A stretch of DNA of 64,000 nucleotides from Galerina marginata (taxonomy: Eukaryota > Basidiomycota > Agaricomycetes > Agaricales > Galerinaceae): positions 62,001-126,000 of the forward strand of contig JAECYW010000028.1 of the NCBI GenBank assembly GCA_023014335.1. Reading direction: 5' to 3'. Below are positions 33,291 through 45,144 of this stretch, in pieces (position 1 is the stretch's first letter; each line of letters begins with the position of its first letter). Position numbers and translations under genes: made by a program. The notes under the pieces are model-generated. The model ran no database searches and was not told the origin of the DNA. It saw only the letters and a program-made list of their open reading frames with translations.

Positions 33291-36200
33291 ATAACAGCAT
33301 AGACTGCAACAAGACACTGATGCTCTACCATGTTGGTGCAGCTCCTTTCACGCCATTGCAACATTTCTTGGTCAGATGGTAGTCCTTTTTGTATGTACTC
33401 CAATGTTATCAGTTTCATTTGCCAGCTGCTGACCTGATTGCTGCTCAGGATAGATTTTTATTGGACATCTCCTCGTATACCACTGCAAGGATGTCATTCA
33501 GGATTTAATTGGTATGACCAACCTCCTTTTTGTGTTGAATTTACATTTTTAATTTGATTTGGCATTCAGCAGCTGAAAAGAGCACTGTAGTTACCCTGAT
33601 CACTTGGTTAGTGGCCATTGCTTCACATGGCAAAAAAATGAGTTCTTTTTATGTTGCTTTTAGTGTGATGTCCTTTAGGCATTGTAGTTAGGTCAATATA
33701 CAGGGTATCCTAGTCCAGATCATTAGACTTTTGGTGTTTATATCCTGTTTCTGTGATTATTACCTGAAATAAAAAAAAAGAATACAATGGTTTGAAAGAA
33801 TACTTCAAAACTGTTAAAAGACTACCAAAACCCAACCAAGACTGCTCTAAACCTGTCCAGATTGGTTTTGTGCAGTCTCAGTCTTAGGATTTTGGACCAA
33901 GGCCAGCTTTCTAACCACTATCTTTATTACTTGTAATTCTTTGAAGTTAGATTGTTACTGTTAATGAAATCAATTGACAGATGGATAATTAATTAGCTAG
34001 AATTTGAATGAAAGAAAATGTGAAAAAGACTTTATTGTATTTGTAAATGTATTTCCATAAAAGTCTGAATTTTTCACTTTTTTTTTGATGCCACAACTGT
34101 AAGAATCAGAGGAAAAATGGTCAAGATAGAGCTAAAAAATGCTTTGTCTGCACAGTAATGTGGCTGTGCTAAGTATAAATGCCTTTTGAGAGAAAGACAT
34201 TTATTTTATAATTTTTTGGCAATCAAACCCAGAGAAATTGGTTTAGAATTGACTAAGAAACAGCAGGAAAAATGATATAAATTCAATTTTGAAGGAGGTC
34301 ATGTGACTTTATTGTATTTGTACATGTATTTTCTTAAAGCCTAAATTTTTCTGGTTTTTTTGGTACTAAAATCATGAAAATCAGGAGAGAAATGACAAAG
34401 ATAAAGCCAAAAAACACATTGCCTGCAAATGTGGCTGACACAGCCACCACCAAAACCTAACCCTAGCTCATAAGTTGTATTTTGCTCATATCTCAATCGT
34501 TTCTTGATCAATTATTATGATTTTATAACCAAAAAAAAGGTAAAAATCAGCACTTTAAATATAGATACATAGACAAATCAACAATAATAAATAAAACCAA
34601 ATAACACATCTAAAAATGTTTATTTTACCCATATTTCAATCAGTTTTCAACTGATTCTGGTTACAAAACCGCAAAACCAACCAGACTAGGACAGACTAGG
34701 ACTGCAAATCTCGAGGACCGATGAAAACCGTTAACCAGACTGTCTGTATGTTCAAAATTCTGAGGACCAACATGAAACCGGTTTTAAACAGTTACAAGTG
34801 GTTGTTCTTGCTGTAATTTTGTACACAAATAGCGCTAATAAATACCTTTCTGTCAACCCTAAGATCATAATTTTAGACAAAAAAATGACAAAGTTACAGT
34901 CAAATCTGTGAAATTTATTGAATTCAAACACATTTATATCTAACTCCACTAATTGTCAACCAACTTTTGTGTTTTTGACCTTATTTTGAAGAATAAGATG
35001 GTTACATTTTGACTACCCAGCTTGAATTCAATCTATTGGTGTTTAAGTCTACTAATTTTACTGATTACATGTATATATAGTGATCTCAGGCTGTAAAAGG
35101 AGGAAAAGACCGCTTTGTAACCAGTCTCAAGCCAGTTTTAACTGTAACTGGTTAAGACTGGTTCATAGACCAACAAAAAACTGCTCTTAACCAGTCTACT
35201 GTGGTTCAGTTTGGTCTTTTTTACTTTTTTAATTATGATGGACCAGTCTTGGTCTGCGGTTAAGGCTCTTAAGGCCAAAAAACTGAACTTTCAAATAGTA
35301 AGTTAGAACTAGATCAAACTGGTTTGGGTTGTGTCTTAAAATTTTAAAAATATGAAAGACCATTAACTAGACTGCAGCTAATGATCTTTATCAGCCCTTG
35401 AACATTGCACTCCTAATTGATTTGGGGCTGGTTTGGTTGAAGTCTTTTTGCAGTTTGATAATCAAACTTCTAAACACTATTGAAAAGCTTGATTTATATT
35501 ATTTTTCTAAGGCTGAAATCAGAAAAGTTGATTTGAAAACAATTGAGATATGTTTCAAATGCTAGGGTTAGGTCTTATGAGCACTGGGGTCCTGGTGCTC
35601 TGACACAGCCACATTAAGACCTAACCCTAAAAAAACAAGATCACATGACACATGACACATTGTTATAAACTGCCAGCTCATCGCTTCTCTTCTTCTTCTT
35701 TACCAACATACCAGTCGTCCCAGATAGGCTGGCAATGTACCTCTTTTGAGAGCAATACCATGGTATGCTGGTCAAGATATTCTACTAACTGTTGTTCCTC
35801 TTTTCCTAGGTTTTTTTTACCTTTGTTTTAAACTATACCAGTGCTTTGCTGGTGCTTTTTTTGGCCTTTCACATGGTTTTTTGTCTTCTTTGTGTCCTCT
35901 GTGTAATGCTAGACTGAATTCAGGAGAAAGACCTAAGATTTGGGTACTTTTACAGGTATATATCCTCTTTTCCTAGTATCACATATTAGTTGATTGTTTA
36001 TAGGCTAGAATAGGGTTTCTGGTGTGCTTTTTGAGTGTTTTTGGTAGGCTAGAGTACTCTAAGCAGTCTATAGTAGTTAGTTTAGAATTCATATTTGCTT
36101 TGCAAAAGAATGTTCGCCATAGTGCCCAGTAGCGCTACACAAAAGATCTAACCCTAACTTAGGTTTCTAAACACAAAAGCTAAAAATAGCCCATAGCAAT

Positions 36201-36492
36201 GCACATCACACAGCCAAAGGAAATGATATTTAATCATGTTACTGACAAAACCTAACCTTAGTTTAGGTGTCCAGGAACACAGGCTAAAAATAGACTCTAG
36301 CAACGGACATCAGACAACCATTCCCATGGTCAATAATGATTTTGACACTATTAGAAAAGTTTGTAGACTTTTAATTCAGGGTTGCTCACAAAAAATGAAG
36401 CAGTGGGAGAATTTCCAACGTTCGCATTAGAAACCATTTCCTTCTGCTATCAAGTGTGGAAAACGAGTTTTTTTACTACGTAAGAGCTTGTA
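33291..36492. other. Decayed AT-rich repeats with Helitron ends
   Basis: A right-end motif in minus orientation (ACTTGGTTAGTGGCCATTGC, from 33602) and a left-end palindrome in minus orientation (CTACGTAAGAGCTTGTA, ending 36492) bound most of this stretch. Their flanks do not rejoin cleanly, so one old element cannot be proven. Inside are degenerate copies of the family block (34320, 34400, 34530), ACTGGT-rich tracts (33830-33910, 34660-35230), dispersed GTGGCTGTGC words and an imperfect duplication (36143-36215 / 36244-36316). No gene is visible. Confidence 0.5.
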
Positions 36493-38331
36493 ATATGCTA
36501 AAATGTGTTGCCCAGACCAATCTAGAATAATGTACAAATATTTACATATGTTTTGCAATGATGTCATGGTGTCCAAATCTGGCAAACAGTCAGCTTAACT
36601 TGGTGAAAATCCAAAAATTGGTGTTAAACTGACTGGATAACCTATAAAAGGCACATCAAACATTGCAAAACATGACCAAATAACATGAAAATAATGTTTT
36701 AGAAGCTTACATAATCAAACTCACAGCAGGACTTTGTGCAAATCCCTTGAAATCAGTTAAGGCACCAAGTTAGACCAAAATATTCTGAGGGATATGTCAT
36801 GTGATATGTGTGCACAGACCATCCCTTAGGTAAAAAAAACATCATTTGTATTTTCATTTTATTTTAATGCCTTTAAATCTCCCAATATAGTGTATTTTAA
36901 ACAATATTCCGCATTTGGTAAGTCACATAAAGGTGTGACAATACATATGTGACACCATCTTTTAGCCCTGATTTTTCTGATAATTACACACTTTGTTTCA
37001 AGGTAATCTGATAAAAACTAAGCGACGGTGAATTAATCTTGTTACAAGTTCTTACATTGTAAAAGAACTTGTTTTCCGGCCTGCACAGCAGGCAAAAATG
37101 GTTTCTAACACAAGCATTCAAAATTCTCCCACTCATACTGTGACCCTGCATGGTTTCTGTTTCTCAGCCATTCACTGCGGGCATTGGCGTAGTTAAATAT
37201 TCAGAATTCTAAGGTAACAAATTCCTTTAGTACTTAGAAATCAATTGCCTCGACACGAACGATTTATTTAGAGGACTGTACTTAAAATACAACATTCGTT
37301 TTGAAATTCAAAATAAATCACCTTTGTTTTATCAATTTGAAAGCAGATTAACGGCTCAGTTAAAATCACAGAACAAAAACTCAGTAAGATAAATTAAGAC
37401 CTCCCAAAGTGGGTAACATGGTGCAACATGTATTTAAAGTACAGCTGCAGGCTATCCGGGGTCCCGAAATGAGTATCCATTATACAAATCAAGTGGTCTC
37501 GCACACCTTAAGACCGGTATTTTATGCGCCTAATTTTACCCTTCAAAACGCGTCCAAGATCATGTAATTTAGTCAAAGTTTCGTTGAGATATCACCAAAA
37601 TACAAAAATATATGTCAAAAAAGGTAGACCACTTGGAATATTTTTATAACTTCATCAGTTTTGAGGCTATATAAGCGTTCTCAGGCTCGTTTTAAAGCGA
37701 ATGGGGACGTTAATAACTCTACCGAGTCATATTATTTAAATTTCTTGCTAAGAAACCGGTCTTGAGCTGGTTTTAACCAGTGCAGACTGAGACCCCGGAT
37801 AGCCGGCAGCTGTACTTTTGTGCCATGTTGCCCACTTTGGGAGGTCTTAATTTATCTTACTGAGTTTTTGTTCTGTGATTTTAACTGAGCCGTTAATCTG
37901 CTTTCAAATTGATAAAACAAAGGTGATTTATTTTGAATTTCAAAACGAATGTTGTATTTTAAGTACAGTCCTCTAAATAAATCGTTCGTGTCGAGGCAAT
38001 TGATTTCTAAGTACTAAAGGAATTTGTTACCTTAGAATTCTGAATATTTAACTACGCCAATGCCCGCAGTGATTACTGGGCCAATTTTGATGATCTTGAT
38101 ATTGAAAAAATCGTAAAAATCAGGGCCTTCCTGGTCACATGACCAGTTAATTTTAGGCTTGTTAGATCCGCCTCATTTTTCTACTTTTTTTGAGTATAAG
38201 ATCATCCCAATCGGTTCAGATTTGAGCGGACTATGCATTATTTACTTATTTAACATATATTTATGTCGTAACACACACCCCCAAAGTAAGAACTTGTTTT
38301 TGCCATGCGCAGCAATGGCTTCTGACCAAGT
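36493..38331 (+). mobile_element. Family B element, left-truncated, carrying a MITE
   Basis: The sequence starts inside a long unit (atatgctaaaatgtgttgcc), then an internal left end at about 37042 (TACAAGTTCTTACATTG), the conserved block interrupted by the CACTG-ended MITE (37173-38071), then the remainder of the short unit and the right end CCAAGT at 38331. Confidence 0.8.
37173..38071. mobile_element. CACTG-ended MITE with 3-bp TSD
   Basis: An 899-bp element beginning CACTGCGGGCATTGGCG and ending with its reverse complement. The terminal inverted repeats run about 290 bp (to ~37465 and from ~37787) with few mismatches. A 3-bp duplication ATT flanks it (37170-37172, 38072-38074), and removal restores the family B block gccattactggg. 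CACTA/G termini plus a 3-bp duplication fit the CACTA (EnSpm) superfamily. No ORF. Confidence 0.82.
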
Positions 38332-38370
38332 TGCACATTAATGACATCACAATCCTTAATTGACTGATAT
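38332..38370. repeat. Empty-site copy of a family B target
   Basis: The 39-bp piece TGCACATTAATGACATCAC...CCTTAATTGACTGAT matches the DNA on both sides of the nested element at 9766-11040, here uninterrupted. It is a fragment of the outer element type seen at 9032-11946, joined to LINE sequence at 38371. Confidence 0.7.
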
Positions 38371-39359
38371 AACTGCCCGGTCCCGAGGGAGGGATGGCCC
38401 CCACTGCTACGCCAATACCACATAAGGACTGAAGCCCAAACATCTCCTGGCAGCTGCAGCTGCTGCACTCTCTCCGCTTTCCAAACCTGATGCCCACTTC
38501 AAGACCCAAACCCGACCCGAAAACCTTCACCCACCCGCGCCTTGACGACCCAAAACCCATACCAGCAAAAGGAATAAGCAGATGTGGGGATAAGGCCCCC
38601 AACCGATCCAACAAGTTAACGCCTGACTGCGCAAGCCAAAAAAGCAGCTACCATTCAAGATATGGGCTGCAGAGTAACCACCGGTCGTAGCAAATGCAAC
38701 CGGGTACAAAACGCAAAGAATGCACGGAACAACGCCGCCCTGTCCTTGGCCTGTCAACCTTGTCTGAAGGAGGGATTGGACCTCCCCCAACCGATGCAAC
38801 CCGGAAGAAGGTATCAAGGCCTCTCTGAGCAGCGAGCCCACATGGAACACCTTACCCAATGCCTTGCAGTGCTGCCGCTTGGCGGGCGAAGGAGAAAGCT
38901 TCCGGGTTCTCCATCAAAAACATCAACAAACCGTGTAAACGATTGGTTGGGGATTGTCTGTCGTACCGAGGGCAGTACTTCAGGATGTGTGAGCAGGTCG
39001 CACGAGGAGTGCCGCAGCGGGGACAGCCATGAGGCTCTTGGATGTTAAAACAGTTGTAGTATGAACCGATTGGCGCATGATTCAGTATACACCTGCACAA
39101 GCGCGCGAAGGAAGCGGCATCGCCTCCAGATTCGCGGATATAAGGCCCACCCTTGCGAGTAGCCGGACGAATGGGTCACAGTTTCTTGCCCAGCGTTGAA
39201 AGCTGGAGGAAATCGCGGCCCAGATGATGTGGACAGTCAGCTGCAGCCTTGGCCCAGCGTGCCGCCATGCGAGAGTCGCCTTCTGCATGAAGGCGATCAA
39301 AAGTAACCCGCAAACCGAAGTCCACAGGGAAATGAGCGGCTCCCCGAGCGTGCTGGTGA
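38371..39359 (-). pseudogene. LINE fragment, RNase H and 3' region
   Basis: Minus-strand sequence related to 15890-16870 of the LINE above, with many differences. It includes the C-terminal CPRCGTPRATCSHILKYC motif and part of the RNase H domain, with frameshifts and a stop. It lacks the poly(A) end and breaks at 39359, so it is an internal fragment left by rearrangement. Confidence 0.82.
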
Positions 39360-39995
39360 CACCTTATGCTGGCAGTATCATATATCATAGACTGCAATAA
39401 CCCAGACATATGTTATACATCCACAGCGGGTTTGGCCACTACTGCCTAAAGGCAGTCCCCATGCATCACATCCCTCTATAGTGGTTGGGGCTGCTGGGGG
39501 GGCGGATATAGGTGTTCTAGGGTGCGGGGCACAGTAAATAAATGTAAACAATGCTCTCCATGATGTCGGGCACTGTATAATGGGTGCTGCTCATCATTTG
39601 GGCTCTTTTGGGCGCCTTTAGGCGTGGGAATAAATCATGCAGGGTCTGCAAATATTGATGGGCATTAATTTTGGCTGCTGCTCGTCGTCGGGGGCGCATT
39701 TTGGCACGGAAAAAGTGCCCAGGGGTTGGCATTGGTACCCACATTCCATCTGGGATGTTGGTCACCCCGTCAGAGGGGCGGGATGGGGCGTAAAAAAATG
39801 TAACGGATGCCAGAAGTCCCGCCGGGGTCCTAATTCCATTTTTAGACGTGTTCCGCGCCTTTTTGGTAGCTGTTGCTGCCGCGATAAAAATAGATTCCCT
39901 CGGTTTTCATGCAATATTGCCTGCATTTTTCCCCTCCCCTCGTGTATTAATACATAGTTAAAGAGTACTCGTAAATGCGAACCTAATGATCTAAT
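39360..39995. other. Anonymous region
   Basis: No recognisable gene, terminal repeat or family B sequence. GC content rises from left to right (GGGGCGGATATAGG, CGTCAGAGGGGCGGGATGGGGCG). It may be old host or transposon DNA. Confidence 0.35.
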
Positions 39996-41269
39996 TACAA
40001 GTTCTTACGTAGTAAAAGAACTTGTTTTCCGGCCTGCATAGCAGGCAGAAAACATTCCTAACGCAATGGTTCGAAATACTCCCACTCATACAGTGACCCT
40101 GCATGGTTTCTGTATCTCAGGCATTACTGGGCCAATTTTGATGATTTTGGTATCAAAAAAATCGTAAAAATCAGGGCTTTCATGTGGCATGTGTATTCAG
40201 GGATGATTAGGTCATGTAACTTGTTCACACGACCCAAAAAGGGCAAATTTGTGTGAATTTACACTTAAAATGAATTTCAGTGAGCTAGATATACTAAAAT
40301 ATGTTGCCCAGACCAATATAGAATAATGTACAAATATTTACATATGTTTTGCAATGATGTCATGGTGTCCAAATCAGGCAAACAGTCAGCTCAACTTGGT
40401 GAAAATCTGAAAATTGGTGTTAAACTGACTGGATAACCCATAAAAGTCACACCAAACATTGCAAAACATAACCAAATAACATGGAAATAATGTTCTAGAA
40501 GCTTACATAATCAAACTCACAGCAGGACTTTGTGCAATTGCCTTGCATTTGGTAATACACCAACTTGGACCAAAATATTCTCAGGGATATGTCATGTGAT
40601 ATGTGTGCACAGACCATCTCTTAGGTAAAAAAGCATTATCAGTATTTTTATTTTATTTTAATGCCTTTAAAATCTCTCAATATAGCTTATTTACTGTGTT
40701 TTCAACAATATTCCGCATTTGGTAAGTCACATAAAGATGTGACAATACGCATGTAACACCATCTTTTAGCCCTGATTTTTCTGATAATTACACACTTTGT
40801 TTCAAGGCAATCTGATAAAAACTAAGTGACCTATAAATTAATCTTGTTGCAAGTTTCTTATTGTAGTCTAATAATTAATCTTGTTACAAGTTCTTATGTA
40901 GTAAAAGAACTTGTTTTCCGGCCTGCATAGCAGGCAGAAATGGTTCCTAACGCAATCATTTGAAATTCTCCCACTCATACAGTGACCCTGCATGATTTCT
41001 GTATCTCAGCCATTACTCAGCCAATTTTGATGATTTTGGTATCAAAAAATTTGTAAAAATCAGGGCCTTCCTGGTCACGTGACCAGTTGATCTTAGGCTT
41101 GCTAGAATTGCCTCATTTTTCTGCTTTTTCTGAGTATAAGATCATCCTAATAGCTTCAGATTTGAGCGGACTATGCATTATTTACTTATTTAACCTTTAT
41201 TTATTGTCGGACTTACCTTGAAAGTAAGAACTTGTTTTTGCCATGCGCAGCAATGGCCTCTGACCAAGT
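39996..41269 (+). mobile_element. Family B element, long-plus-short type
   Basis: Left end 39996, long unit, degenerate left end near 40850, intact second left end 40885, short unit with an imperfect palindrome (CCTGGTCACGTGACCAGT), right end at 41269. Flanks gatctaat|tttattcc (T|T). Confidence 0.87.
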
Positions 41270-42559
41270 TTTTATTCCAAAAAATGGACTGGAAAGGCTC
41301 AGCCAACGGGTTGTGCTTGCAGGCTCCGTAGGATGAGCGTTATAAATAGATTTCCCAAAATGCCTACCGTTTTTGCCCTACACTGGGCTCAGCTTTTTGC
41401 TCCCTTTACCTTTATATGCACCATCATAATGACCACAAAAATCTGAAGCTAACAGTACTAATTTTATAGCTCCTACCCCGGGGGAATGCCTGGTTATTCC
41501 TTCAAAACTTATCTGGGTAGATAGATAGAAACATCAAATTGTATTGACGGATATTCTACGATTACTTGGTATTAAGACTACCTAGTATGTGGATACTTAC
41601 TCAATAATGCAGGGAGAACGGCACCTGCACCTGCAGCCTGCCCTGTTCTCCTGCCGAGCCTCCTTTGCTACCCCACTGCGCCGTTGCATTCACGCCGTCG
41701 ATCTCGGGCTGCTCACTCGTGCTGTGGGTGGGTAGGTGGGCGGATTGGAAGGTGACGGGCATCGGAGGTGGGTGTCGCGTTAAACGTTCAGTGCCGGCGG
41801 CGATGCCCATCTGGCGCCATCCCAGCTCACTCACCTTGCCTTGCCGTCGTATCACGACGTGTAGCAATCAGGCTGCAGCATCGGACATGTGCTGCAGCCT
41901 GTGCTTCACTTCGTACTCCCGATCGTCATCTCCTATGCATCACAACCCACGTGTGACGTGGATTGCGGCTTGGGAGACGTCGCCAGTGGGGAGGGGGCAG
42001 AGAGAGAGGATGAAGGGTGCCAAAAGAGCCAACGAATGGGAATGCGGGGGCATTCCCATTCGTTCTTTGCGGTTCGTGTTGGCCTTTGACCATCGTAAGC
42101 TGGGGTTACATCTGCGGTATGAGGAAGGGCAGAGGGGTAGCGGACGAGTGAAGGAGCCGGCCACGAGCACAAGGCCGAGGTAAGGCTGTTTCTAGAGGTG
42201 AAAGTGAGGGGCAGGGGCAACGGATATCGTTGGCTCTTCATCACGCCGTCCTCGTCACCCTAGCAGAGTAGCAGCGGTGTTGCCGCTGCTGCTGCTGCTG
42301 CTACCGACCTCTGGAGCATTCGTGTCGAAGGAGCAGCAGCACTACCGCTGCTGCTCCTTCTGCTTGTTGCGGCTTCGTGGGGACAAAAGGCGAAGCTGGC
42401 ATTTGGAGGTGGTGGCGTGGGTGGGGGTCGGTATCAGTGTAGGCAGTGGCAATGGGTTGGAACCAGCCTATCGCGACTCAAATGAGTGGTGGGCAACGGG
42501 CGTGCGGAGTGAGAAGAAAAGCAAGATGAGTCGAAATACGACTCATCTTGCGACGTACC
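41270..42559. other. Anonymous GC-rich region with hairpins
   Basis: Left part AT-rich, 41600-42559 GC-rich with overlapping open frames on both strands and no recognisable domain. Two strong hairpins stand out: AACGAATGGGAATG/CATTCCCATTCGTT (42031-42064) and GCAAGATGAGTCG/CGACTCATCTTGC with a 5-nt loop (42521-42551). A short CTG run lies at 42285-42301. The long open frames are probably compositional. Confidence 0.4.
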
Positions 42560-43170
42560 GGGTGGGTCTCCCTCTCCAGGGTCTCCCCTCGTTATCTGTC
42601 ACCCGGTTCCCACCCGAAGTCATTGGAATGTCGGCCCACAACCCTCGACGTGAGGGGGGGCTCGCAACACGCGGCACGCATTGTTCGTGCAGGAAAATAC
42701 CTGTTGAGATTAGAACAATAGGTAATATAGCAATAACATTTTGTAATATAACTTACCAAACAGTTTCTTGAGGTCTTGAGGGGCGGGATGGGCCAAGAGG
42801 GAGAGAAGGGAGGGAGTGGTGGTGGTGGAAAACAAAGATCAACAAGCGTTGATTGCTGTTGATGTGACTTCGGGCGTTTTGGCGAGCAATGTGATTGGCT
42901 ACCTAAAATGGGCTGACCAATCCGCCAAGGACTCATCACCCTCGAAGGCATCTCGGACGGCATCAACGCGAATAGTAGGGTTGTAATTAATATGAGAGTA
43001 AATTTAGAATAAAAATACCTACCTTACTGAGTTCATTCAGCATTTTTTTCAACCCCTTTAGTGGTATGAAACCTTGAAACATCTTCGTACCCCCAAGCGT
43101 GGTGATCGTCGGCTCAACAGTGAGCTTAATATGTGGTATTTGCTTGCTTAAGGCTTTCATAACGTCAAAT
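42560..43170 (-). pseudogene. Spliced fragment of an unrecognised gene
   Basis: The minus strand gives protein-like segments with intron-like breaks: ALSKQIPHIKLTVEPTI, GGTKMFQGFIPLKGLKKML (43170-43020), IRVDAVRDAFEGDESLADW (about 42975-42895), LLSLLAHPAPQDLKKLF (about 42825-42770), then an intron with GTAAGT...CAACAG (42769-42705) and FLHEQCVPRV. The first intron lacks an obvious acceptor. I do not recognise the family. It could be a host gene remnant or a transposon gene. Confidence 0.35.
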
Positions 43171-43568
43171 AAAAAAGTTCAGGGGACCAAGTAGACTATT
43201 TTAACTATTTTCAGATACTTTACTGGGCTAAAACAGATCTTGAATGTACCAAATATCTTGTTGGTAGCTTCATATGCACAAATGATCATTGAATTCATCT
43301 TCAGTTTCATGGATTCTTTACTGACTTCATTTGAATGATGGGAATTCTCAAAATTTATTCATTTAATAGCTGTAATACATCTTTAAAGTACATTCCAAAC
43401 TCATACTAATGATATTTTAGCTCTGGGATATGCTGTAGAGACTGCGAGGACGTCGCAGATGTCGACAAAAAACCGGAGTTTCTCCGGCCCGCCTTGCCGA
43501 AACCAGATCAACAACGTTGATGGTAGTTGATCTTGGCTTCTGACCATCACCACCTCTCTCTACCTCGT
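43171..43568. other. Anonymous AT-rich region
   Basis: No motif recognised. A short minus-strand open segment (VVDLVSARRAGETPVFCRHLRRP) ends at the family B element. Flanking sequence across that element (ctctacctcgt|ttctcccgcc) looks continuous, so 43171-43568 and 43961-44771 may be one stretch of host or older repeat DNA. Confidence 0.3.
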
Positions 43569-43960
43569 TACAAGTTCTTATGTAGTAAAAGAACTTGTTT
43601 TCCGGCCTGCATAGCAGGCAGAAATGGTTCCTAACAAAACCAATGGAAATTCTCCCACTGCTATAGTGACCCTGCATGGTTTCTGTATCTCAGTCATTAC
43701 TGGGCCAATTTCTATGATCTTGGTATCAAAAAAATCGTAAAAATCAGGGCTTTCACTAGGCTGTTTTAGGCTTGTTAGATCCGCCTCATCTTTCTGCTTT
43801 TTTTGAGTATAAGATCATCCCAATTGGTTCAGATTTGAGCGGACTACATATTATTTACTTATTTAACATGTATTTATGTAATAACATTTCTTGAGGTACT
43901 GCCTCACCCCCAAAGTAAGAACTTGTTTTTGCCATGCGCAGCAATGGCCTCTGACCAAGT
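43569..43960 (+). mobile_element. Family B element, short type
   Basis: A 392-bp copy with left palindrome, GCCTGCATAGCAGGC hairpin and conserved block. The E-box palindrome is deleted (GGGCTTTCACTAGGCTG). The right end has GTAAGAACTTGT, the hairpin and CCAAGT. Flanks ctcgt|ttctc (T|T). Confidence 0.87.
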
Positions 43961-44771
43961 TTCTCCCGCCCCCCAGGACTGCAAAGTTGGCTTGTAAGTG
44001 TTTATTTTTTGTTTAATATCTTCCTCTAATCTAAATTCTCATAGGAAACGAACTACGCGAAAGGAAGGCAAACGGTGTCGCGTGCCCCTTGTGTCAAACA
44101 TGTGGGCCGGCGCTTTCAAGTAGAGGCAAGGGGAAGGGGTGAGGGAATAGGCAGGGAGAGCGAGAGTAACGGCTACCTCCAACATCACACATTCACCGCC
44201 GCCATTCAAACTCACCCACCAAGCCCCCATGGCACCGTCGAGCATGCACAGCAGGTCGTGGTGCCTACGCGTCCCCCCTCTGCCTAACCTGACCCCATTC
44301 GCGTCGCATTCCGTCTACAATTGAGCCTCGACCTCCCACCCATGCACCACCTCCCCACCGCAACTCGTCGCAATTCCGTACCTCCATCCAAGCTGCGGAG
44401 CTGCCAGCGTCAAACACTCAAGCCCGGGAGTTCCGCTAGCTGCTCACATCGCCCCACCCTTCCGATGTCACCCTAACGGCGGTGTTGTGGACCCCAGCAC
44501 CCCTTATCACACCTAACGCCCGCCCCTCAGCACGCATGCCTCCCCTCAACATGACTATGACCGCCAGCGAGACGAGGACGAAGGCACCACAGCCCAAGTC
44601 GATGTGGCCACCAGCAGCGAAAGCGACGAGGGGGGTAGCACCGGCGACCTATACTGCTGCTGCTGCTCTGGGAGCCTTCGCGAACAGTGACGCGACGACA
44701 ACGGCCGCTACTGGGCGAGGACGACAGTGATGAGGACGTGGGCAAGGCGGGCGGACGGCAGCGGTATGCCA
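43961..44771. other. Anonymous GC-rich region, possible gene fragment
   Basis: A CT-rich GC-rich stretch with an intron-like segment (gtaagt...cataggaa near 43995-44053). One plus-strand frame around 44545-44660 is acidic and Ser/Asp/Glu-rich (RQRDEDEGTTAQ, SSESDEGGS). No domain is recognised. It is cut at 44772 by LINE sequence. Confidence 0.3.
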
Positions 44772-45144
44772 CCTGCGAGGCCCTCTCTTACCAGGGGGCC
44801 CCGTGTATCTCTCTTGATTCCCTCTGGGATGCCCTTCACGGTACGTATAACTCGGCCTCCGGCCGAGAGTATGATCTCTCTCCTTTAGACCAAATCCCCG
44901 CCATGCCGGTTAGGGATTGGGTTCCTTTTTCCATGTTCGAACTCACGGAGGCTCTCTCCGCGTGTTCGAGCAGATCCGCTCCAGGCCCCGACCACATCAG
45001 TTGGGCACACCTGAAGTGGTTTGTTAAGAAGGAAGGCGGCGCCGCCGACCTTTTCCTCCGGATCGCCAACGGATGCCTTGAGCATTCGCATTGCCTTCCG
45101 CCTTTAAGGATTTGCTGTCAGTTATTATTCCGAAACCCGGCAAG

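Noticed and set aside
35562..35640. Telomere-like words (TAGGGTTAGG, CCTAACCCTA)
   Set aside because: Only isolated, inverted occurrences within decayed repeats at 34450, 35562-35630 and 36143; no tandem TTAGGG tract.
35746..35976. 76-codon open frame, Phe/Leu-rich
   Set aside because: Compositional product of T-rich decayed repeat; no start context or homology signal seen.
33602..36492. A single 2.9-kb minus-strand Helitron
   Set aside because: Both end types are present, but the outer flanks do not rejoin to a plausible empty site and the interior is a mosaic, so I list it only as decayed repeats.
41665..42183. 172-codon plus-strand open frame in GC-rich DNA
   Set aside because: No motif, overlapping equally long frames on both strands, and composition that lengthens frames by chance.
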